Source: Candidatus Anammoxibacter sp.
Lineage (GTDB): Bacteria; Planctomycetota; Brocadiia; Brocadiales; Anammoxibacteraceae
Assembly (NCBI GenBank): GCA_021777105.1
Contig: JAIQZQ010000031.1
Location: 62,001 to 126,000 of the forward strand
Direction of reading: 5' to 3'
DNA: 64,000 bases
Below the pieces are notes generated by a model. That model made no database searches. It was not told where the DNA came from and saw only the letters and a list, made by a program, of their open reading frames with translations. The position numbers and the translations under genes were made by a program. Positions 58,380 to 64,000 of this stretch are shown piece after piece. How positions within the stretch are numbered: the first letter of the stretch is position 1; each line of letters opens with the position of its first letter.

Positions 58380-60626
58380 TTAAAGCATATTTGCCGGATC
58401 CACATCAATGTAAATCTGCGCGCCGGCCACCGGCTCCCGGTCCAGATTTGAATCGTTTATTATATCATGAAGCAGTGTGATTTTGGGAGCTTTTAATATA
58501 GTATGCCATCTGAACTTGTCTTTTATCTTGCTTATAGACGCAGGCGCCGGGCCCAAAACCGATATCTGCCTGCTCCTCATCTCTGCGCAATACTTTAACT
58601 TGCTTGTTAACAAATGCGCCTTTTCTATAACCCTTTTTTCGTCTTTGCCGAGAAAGACGGCCCTTACTATACGCCCGAATGGAGGATAATTCAATTGTTT
58701 TCGAAATTCAAGCTCCTCTTTCGCAAAACCATCATAATCCGACTTAACCGCGCGCGTAATACTATAGTGTTCCGTGTCAAACGCCTGTATAATTACAAGC
58801 CCGCCCTTTTCCCCCCGCCCCGTGCGGCCCGACACTTGCGCCAGAAGCTGAAAAGTCCTTTCGCTTGACCTGAAATCCGGTATATTTAACGACGCATCCG
58901 CCGACAGCACCCCGACCAAGGTAACATTTTCAAAGTCCAGCCCCTTTGCTATCATTTGAGTGCCCAGAAGTATGTTTGCCTCCCGGTTGTGAAATGCGCT
59001 GAACATTCTCTGGTAGGCGTCCTTCTCTTTAATAGTATCGCTATCCATCCGCAGAATAGTTTGCTCCGGAAATCTGCGGCTAATCGCCTCCTCAATTCGT
59101 TCAGTGCCGAATCCCTGGTATTTTATATTTGCCATTGAGCATTCAGGGCAATTTTTTGGCGGAAGCTGCTCCGCGCGGCAATAGTGGCAAACCATCTTTT
59201 CGGTTTTTTTGTGGTATGTCAGCGTAATATCGCAACTTTTACATTTCAGAATAAACCCGCATTTGCGGCAATTTATAAACGGCGCAAAACCCCTCCTGTT
59301 GAGAAACAATATTATCTGCTCATCCCTTTCCAGCGCCTTTGTCATGTTGTCTTCCAGCCGGCGGGAAAGATAACGAAACCCCATTGTTTCCTTAAATTCC
59401 ACCTCCATATTCACAGTCTCAATCAATGTAGGAGCCATTTTCCCTATTTTCCTGCTCATTACAACATGGCTGTATTTGCCCGTCATAGCGTTGTAATAAC
59501 TTTCAAGAGACGGAGTGGCAGTGCCGAGGATAGCCGTTGCGCTGCTAAACATCGCCCTCATCACCCCCACATCGCGCGCATGGTATCGCGGAACAGTGTC
59601 TTGTTTAAACGTGTTTTCATGCTCCTCGTCAACAATAATCAGCCCAAGTTTTTTCACCGGCGCAAACACGGCCGACCGTGTGCCGATCACCAAGTCAACA
59701 TCCCCGTCTTTTATTCTTTTCCACTGCTTCCTTCGGTTTGCGTCTGTAAGATAGCTGTGCAGAACCGCTATTTTAGCAAACCGCGTCTGGAAATATCTTA
59801 TTGTTTGCGGCGTCAGCGCTATTTCAGGCAGCAGCACAATGCTGCACATGCCCAAAGAAGCCGCAATCGCAATCGCCCTCAGATACACCTCCGTCTTCCC
59901 GCTGCCCGTAACCCCTTGCAACAAAATCACCCCAAACTTGCCGTTAGACAAAAAATCATTTATTTTCCCTATCGCGTCCTTCTGCTCATCGCTAAGGATG
60001 TCGTCGCTAACCACGGCCTTGGTATGTTGACTTGGCTGCAATAAAACGTCATCGCAAAGCGGCGCGGTTTCAAATAGTTCAACCAGCCCCCTTTCCGCCA
60101 ACTTAGCCAGCGCCGGAGCCGTTGACCCCGCCCTTGTTAACAACTCCTTTGCGGTCATATCGGCATTGTCCTCAAGCATTACGCTCAGAAGCTTAGCTTG
60201 AGCCGGAGTCCTTTTTGAAATAAGCCCAATTTCGTTTTTAATCTCATCAACGCTTTTGGCTAACCTTGCGCTCTTAACCCTTCTCTCTTTTGCCCCCTTT
60301 TTTATACCACCCGGCATAGCAGCGCTCAAAGCCTCGCCCCAACCGCAACGGTAATAACTCGCCATCCACTTTGTTAACTTCAATATCCCTTCATCAACAC
60401 GCGGAACACCCTCAATAATCTGCTTAATATTTTTTATTTTCTTAACATCAGGCGTGTCTGTAAAACCGACGCAATATCCTGTTATAGTCCTGGTTCCAAA
60501 AGGAACCCTCACAAGATGCCCCGCCTCCAGGCGGTTGCCAAGCTCTTCCGGTATGCCATAATGGAACTTCTTGTTTAAAGGTATGTCTACCACGATTTCA
60601 GCATATTGAACGGGTTTTGAGGTCAT
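58380..60626 (-). CDS. priA: Primosomal protein N' (replication restart helicase)
   Basis: A 748-residue PriA. It has the N-terminal DNA-binding region (AEIVVDIPLNKKFHYGIP), a helicase core with Walker A LQGVTGSGKTEVYLRA, the DEEH box IIVDEEHENTFKQD and GTRSAVFAP. The zinc-binding insert holds eight cysteines (CRKCGFILKCKSC and CHYCRAEQLPPKNCPEC). QVSGRTGRGEKGG is helicase motif VI. It restarts collapsed replication forks. It is followed by guaB and pfk on the same strand. Confidence 0.96.
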   Translation of the reverse strand: MTSKPVQYAEIVVDIPLNKKFHYGIPEELGNRLEAGHLVRVPFGTRTITGYCVGFTDTPDVKKIKNIKQIIEGVPRVDEGILKLTKWMASYYRCGWGEALSAAMPGGIKKGAKERRVKSARLAKSVDEIKNEIGLISKRTPAQAKLLSVMLEDNADMTAKELLTRAGSTAPALAKLAERGLVELFETAPLCDDVLLQPSQHTKAVVSDDILSDEQKDAIGKINDFLSNGKFGVILLQGVTGSGKTEVYLRAIAIAASLGMCSIVLLPEIALTPQTIRYFQTRFAKIAVLHSYLTDANRRKQWKRIKDGDVDLVIGTRSAVFAPVKKLGLIIVDEEHENTFKQDTVPRYHARDVGVMRAMFSSATAILGTATPSLESYYNAMTGKYSHVVMSRKIGKMAPTLIETVNMEVEFKETMGFRYLSRRLEDNMTKALERDEQIILFLNRRGFAPFINCRKCGFILKCKSCDITLTYHKKTEKMVCHYCRAEQLPPKNCPECSMANIKYQGFGTERIEEAISRRFPEQTILRMDSDTIKEKDAYQRMFSAFHNREANILLGTQMIAKGLDFENVTLVGVLSADASLNIPDFRSSERTFQLLAQVSGRTGRGEKGGLVIIQAFDTEHYSITRAVKSDYDGFAKEELEFRKQLNYPPFGRIVRAVFLGKDEKRVIEKAHLLTSKLKYCAEMRSRQISVLGPAPASISKIKDKFRWHTILKAPKITLLHDIINDSNLDREPVAGAQIYIDVDPANML

Positions 60627-60926
60627 TGTTAACAGATGGACAGTTGAAAAAGAGGAGATATTAAAATAACATTTATGAAAATACCGTTATTTTTAACGGC
60701 AATTATCAAAATTCTTTGGATTTTCCCGCAGGCCGGCCACAATCGCGCCCGCCGAATCCATAATATAAACTTATGAAAACATTTTTTCAATGTCAATAAT
60801 TGTGAAATCCAAGTATAGAGGAGGGGCGGGAGAATGTTGATTTCTTTTTACATCAGGCGGACAATGGGAGATTCTTGGGTGGAGAAATTGCGGTTTATCG
60901 GCTTTTACTTGTTCAGCTTACCCGGA
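60627..60926 (-). other. Intergenic region with a weak promoter candidate for priA
   Basis: On the minus strand TTGACA (60791-60796), 17 bases and TAAGTT (60768-60773) stand upstream of priA. The -10 is poor. Nothing else is recognised. Confidence 0.3.
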
Positions 60927-63101
60927 CTAGGCGCTGATTTCAGCCAATTCACAACGATTTCGCCCTTTTTCCTTTGCTTGATACAAGGCTTTATCGGCTT
61001 TATTTAACAAATCATCTAATGACTTTGCGCCTGAGTCAAAATAACCGGCAACTCCAAGACTAATGGTAACCGAGCTATCGCGCATAGACGGAATTGCTGT
61101 CTTTTCTACTGCATCGCGTAATTTTTCCGCGACTAAACCGGCTTCGCGCTGATTAATTAAAGGAAGTATTATTAAAAATTCTTCTCCTCCAAAACGGCCT
61201 AACACATCCTCATTTCTGATTAGTTCTTGTAATATTTTTGAGACTGCGCATAATGCGTCATCTCCCACCTGATGACCAAAATTATCATTTATCTTTTTAA
61301 AATAGTCTATGTCAATGAGGATAATAGAAACATTATTGCCGCTTCGCACAGCCATGCTTACTTCTTCACTTAGCCGTATGTTAAGATACCTTCTATTATA
61401 TATCTCCGTTAAACCATCTAATATAGAGAGGCGTTCAACCCGCTCATTTGCCAGCGCATTTTCAAGCATTATTGATATTTGATCCGCCATATGGGACAAC
61501 ACAGGAATCTCTTCATCAGGATATTGTTTTATTGTTCCCAATACAATAACCCCCAAAGCCTCATTTTTTGAAATTAACGGAAGCATTACTATTTCGTTTG
61601 GAACTACGGAAACTATTCCAATATCAACCCTTATTTCACAATTCACAGGAATGTCCTTAATATGCCTAATTTTACGATCGGATATTACCTGCCCCGGGGT
61701 TGTCGCTCCCATATCAGAAACCTCTAACTTAGTTGGACTTATTGCATGAAAAACATAAGGGACGATTTGCCGATCTTTTTTCTCCACAAGATAGATCACC
61801 CCAAATTTAGAACCGGTAAGTTCAACAATACTATCAAGCGCTTTTTGCAATAACGGCCTTAGCTTTAAAGTTGTAATTAAAAGAGAAGTCAAAGCATGAT
61901 ATTTTTTAATCCGTTCCTGATGCTCTAAAGCATCGGCATACTTTGCAAGTTGCAAGGATAGTTTATCCCTGTTTTCCGCCAATACATTCTCAACATTCTT
62001 CCTCTCAGCTATCTCATCATGCAACTCTTTTTGCGCCGACGTCAGCCTACGGTTCATACGGATTGTATAAACAATAAATATTATTAACAAAATTATAAAC
62101 AACAGGGAGAAAACAATTATGCGCCAATATTGTTTAATAATTTTTTCTAAACTGAGTTTCCCAAAGTCGCGAAAAAAACCAATCTTTAGGTCTTTCATTA
62201 AGTTACGAACCGGCTCATAATTTAACGGGACTGTCCATCCCGCGTTTCGGCCCAGTATTGCGGCTTTGTCATCCGGCTGCATTTTCATTAATGCAATCGC
62301 GACTTGCTGAGCAATCTCCAGTGGCGTTCCGGCAAGTTTGGCAAACGGCCATTCAGGATATAACGCGGTGCTATGTTTATAGGGAAATCCTATATCAGAG
62401 CTGCTAATCCTTTCACTTATCACCTTAAAATCATCCACATTTATCTTGCCCTCCATCGCCATTCTTTCCAGCGTATCCGTTCGCACCGTGCCGGCGTCAA
62501 CCTCGTTGTTGCCAACCGCATAAACCACGGAATCGTGCTTGCTTCGGAATATAAGTTTTGAAAAATCCTTATATGGATCAATTCCTAAATTCTTCAACTC
62601 TAACCAGGCCATTTGAAATCCGCCTAAGGAAGTCTCTTTAACAGCCATAAAAGATTTTATTCCTTTTAAATCTTCAAGTGTGTTTATGTCTTTACGGTCG
62701 GATTTAACAAAAACAACCCCGCCAAACACGGTAAAACCGCCACCAGGCCCCAGGTTCTTAAGGGTAGCAAGCCTGCTAACTCCGTATAAGATTTCAAGCT
62801 CTACATAAATTGACGGGTTAACCAGAATAAAATCAACGGAATTATTAGCCACATTCGAATTTATCTCCTCAAATCCCAAAGGCTCAATTTTGAAAGAATA
62901 ACCAGGTATATTTTCCGTTAGATAATCAGCGGTAGCTCCCCATCTTTTTAAAGTATGCTCCTTTCCACGTTTAGCCAACACGCCTATCTTTAGAGCTTTA
63001 TCATCAGCCCATGAAGAGAAAGCCATACTACTTAGAACGGCAATAACAACAATAGATTGTATAAACTTCATCATAATTTGGTTTTGTATTTTTTTTCTCA
63101 T
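60927..63101 (-). CDS. PhnD-type sensor with GAF and GGDEF domains
   Basis: A 724-residue membrane diguanylate cyclase. A signal peptide is followed by a periplasmic PhnD-like solute-binding domain (about 30-300; KIGVLAKRGKEHTLKRWG and VDFILVNPSIYVELE). A membrane helix near 330-355, a short coiled coil and a GAF domain (about 400-540) follow. The GGDEF domain at the C-terminus has its signature as GGEEF in DVLGRFGGEEFLII, so it should make cyclic di-GMP. RNED, five residues before it, is an intact product-inhibition I-site. The start at 63101 has AAAGG upstream. PhnD-like domains often bind phosphonate or phosphite, so an oxyanion ligand is possible. Confidence 0.9.
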   Translation of the reverse strand: MRKKIQNQIMMKFIQSIVVIAVLSSMAFSSWADDKALKIGVLAKRGKEHTLKRWGATADYLTENIPGYSFKIEPLGFEEINSNVANNSVDFILVNPSIYVELEILYGVSRLATLKNLGPGGGFTVFGGVVFVKSDRKDINTLEDLKGIKSFMAVKETSLGGFQMAWLELKNLGIDPYKDFSKLIFRSKHDSVVYAVGNNEVDAGTVRTDTLERMAMEGKINVDDFKVISERISSSDIGFPYKHSTALYPEWPFAKLAGTPLEIAQQVAIALMKMQPDDKAAILGRNAGWTVPLNYEPVRNLMKDLKIGFFRDFGKLSLEKIIKQYWRIIVFSLLFIILLIIFIVYTIRMNRRLTSAQKELHDEIAERKNVENVLAENRDKLSLQLAKYADALEHQERIKKYHALTSLLITTLKLRPLLQKALDSIVELTGSKFGVIYLVEKKDRQIVPYVFHAISPTKLEVSDMGATTPGQVISDRKIRHIKDIPVNCEIRVDIGIVSVVPNEIVMLPLISKNEALGVIVLGTIKQYPDEEIPVLSHMADQISIMLENALANERVERLSILDGLTEIYNRRYLNIRLSEEVSMAVRSGNNVSIILIDIDYFKKINDNFGHQVGDDALCAVSKILQELIRNEDVLGRFGGEEFLIILPLINQREAGLVAEKLRDAVEKTAIPSMRDSSVTISLGVAGYFDSGAKSLDDLLNKADKALYQAKEKGRNRCELAEISA

Positions 63102-63194
63102 TTTATAACCTTTTAACTTCCCGGGATTCATGCCGGTCAAAACCGGGCATTTGTTCCATTGCATTTATAAAAGTCCAACAGAATATGATGAAAG

Positions 63195-63223
63195 ATTATA
63201 TTACATCCGCCAATATTGATCAA
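63195..63223 (-). promoter_or_regulatory. Promoter of the PhnD-GAF-GGDEF gene
   Basis: On the minus strand TTGATC, 17 bases, TATAAT, about 90 bases before the ATG. Confidence 0.65.
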
Positions 63224-63259
63224 GGCCAAGGGTTCGCTTAGCCAAATGATTAACCTGTT

Positions 63260-63283
63260 GGTTCAATGTCTCCGACTTGAACC
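63260..63283. repeat. GGTTCAA hairpin repeat, family D copy
   Basis: GGTTCAATGTC, TCC, GACTTGAACC: a stem of two parts with one bulge, nearly the same as 43874-43897. It lies between the two divergent promoters. Confidence 0.7.
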
Positions 63284-63347
63284 ACATATGACATTATCAA
63301 TACACTGTAAAGAGTTTGATAAGATTAAAACCGGCAATATCTATATT

Positions 63348-63376
63348 TTGCAATACATTATAAATGGCAGTATAAT
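63348..63376 (+). promoter_or_regulatory. Promoter of the small cassette at the right edge
   Basis: TTGCAA, 17 bases, TATAAT, ending 35 bases before the ATG at 63412. Confidence 0.6.
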
Positions 63377-63411
63377 ATTGTTTACAATTTTTGAATACGA
63401 TTAACATAGAT

Positions 63412-63654
63412 ATGCCGAGAGAAAGACACCCTAACAAAGAGATTGAACAAGCTCTCCAGTTTGCAGAGTTAAAAGGATGGCGTTATTTTAAAGCAGGAAG
63501 CCCATCGCATTCATGGGGTAGGATGTTTTGTGGTAAAAAAGATCGTGACGGGTGTATTATGTCAATATGGTCAACGCCAAAATCATCGGAAGGCCACGCT
63601 AAACAGATCCGTCGCAATGTAAACAAGTGTCAATGCCTTAAGGATAAAAAATGA
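63412..63654 (+). CDS. Small toxin-like protein of a two-gene cassette
   Basis: An 80-residue basic protein: MPRERHPNKEIEQALQFAEL, GWRYFKAG, SHSWGRMFC, SIWSTPK and HAKQIRRN. This set (RHP..E..., H.WG...C, SIWSTP, HA.QIRR) recurs in short proteins encoded immediately before a second conserved small protein in many bacteria; the pair behaves like a toxin-antitoxin module by layout. The assignment is from pattern recall. The ATG at 63412 has no strong ribosome site. The stop overlaps the next ATG (ATGA). Confidence 0.65.
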   Translation: MPRERHPNKEIEQALQFAELKGWRYFKAGSPSHSWGRMFCGKKDRDGCIMSIWSTPKSSEGHAKQIRRNVNKCQCLKDKK

Positions 63655-64000
63655 ACAAAAAAACAATGGTTTATAATTTCACGTTAATTTTAAGCGGTCT
63701 TTCAGAACCTACTGAAAATATTGATGGCGCTCTTTACGAAGCAGGATGCTCGGACGCATTGCTTGGTTTCAGGAACCGCACTCCATATTTAGAGTTTGAC
63801 AGGAATGCTTCCTCTCTTGAATCCGCAATTTTATCGTCAATTAGGGATGTGGAATCCGCCGATATAGGGGCAAAAGTAGAACAGGTTGAAATTGAAGAGT
63901 TGTCGGCTCCGTTGGATGTTTTAACAAAAATACCGGTTCCTGTAATTAAAAATGAACGGGCTTTCTCGTCAAAAAAGACGTCAGCCAAGAAAAAACCGCA
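63651..64000 (+). CDS. Partner of the toxin-like protein, cut by the window end
   Basis: The first 116 codons are visible and no stop is reached. It reads YNFTLILSGLSEPTENIDGA, LYEAGCSDALLGFRNRTPYL, EFDRNASSLESAILSSIRDV, the typical N-terminal domain of the second protein in this cassette. The part after residue 80 is less typical, and it becomes Lys-rich (SSKKTSAKKKP). In relatives a helix-turn-helix follows here. It overlaps the upstream gene by four bases. Confidence 0.65.
   Translation, partial: MNKKTMVYNFTLILSGLSEPTENIDGALYEAGCSDALLGFRNRTPYLEFDRNASSLESAILSSIRDVESADIGAKVEQVEIEELSAPLDVLTKIPVPVIKNERAFSSKKTSAKKKP

Noticed and set aside
59184-60044. 286-residue open frame on the plus strand inside priA
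   Set aside because: It is antisense to clear PriA helicase and zinc motifs and has no family pattern; the openness results from priA codon use.

Overview
The window looks like chromosomal DNA of an uncultured anaerobic diderm bacterium. The diderm call rests on an LptD-like outer-membrane assembly protein and a LolA-like/MMPL transporter pair. The anaerobe call rests on a four-subunit 2-oxoacid:ferredoxin oxidoreductase, a ferredoxin-thioredoxin reductase with its thioredoxin, a pyrophosphate-type phosphofructokinase, and a MetV-like subunit of acetogen-type methylene-THF reductase. An Omnitrophota-like lineage would fit, but no rRNA is present and that placement is inference. TGA is a normal stop codon here.

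Region by region. 1-2 kb: a chain of toxin-antitoxin loci on the minus strand, one intact (vapBC-like) and two broken. 2.5-10.4 kb: a plus-strand signalling block with a CheB-CheR-PAS fusion, a sensor kinase split by a frameshift, a hybrid sensor kinase, and a 20-codon fossil of a third kinase. 11-25.5 kb: a minus-strand housekeeping cluster read from a strong promoter near 25.65 kb (aminotransferase, lptD, coaD, ymdB-like, xseA, xseB, dxs, nadK, korDABC, thiolase-like). 25.9-28.9 kb: tRNA-Arg, metV-like gene, a nucleotidyltransferase cassette and a DUF2887 nuclease-like gene. 29.6-39.5 kb: a Cys-rich protein of unknown function, the LolA-like/MMPL pair, a DUF6765-like gene interrupted by an in-frame TGA, and a DUF4143 ATPase. 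39.5-44.8 kb: an accessory island with a 935-residue LRR-Roc-COR-TIR protein whose upstream region and first codons are duplicated, a DUF2442 gene, and two orphan antitoxins. 45-63.2 kb: mostly core genes (mnmG, rny, holB, trxA/ftrB, purM, pssA, an aquaporin, PPi-pfk, guaB, priA, and a PhnD-GAF-GGDEF protein). The right edge holds a small two-gene toxin-antitoxin-like cassette, cut by the window end.

The most striking whole-window feature is the density of short dispersed repeats in almost every intergenic gap, including gaps inside the kor operon. At least two families are MITE-like: one copy has perfect 31-bp terminal inverted repeats and a 5-bp target duplication. Another family is a double stem-loop whose copies differ by paired, compensating changes. 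No transposase is encoded here, so these are non-autonomous.

The best candidates for unusual biology are the LRR-Roc-COR-TIR protein (NLR-like immune architecture), the covarying stem-loop family, the interrupted DUF6765 gene, the Cys-rich glycosyltransferase-like protein, and two proteins that resemble eukaryotic relatives (an IMP dehydrogenase and a plant-TIP-like aquaporin).
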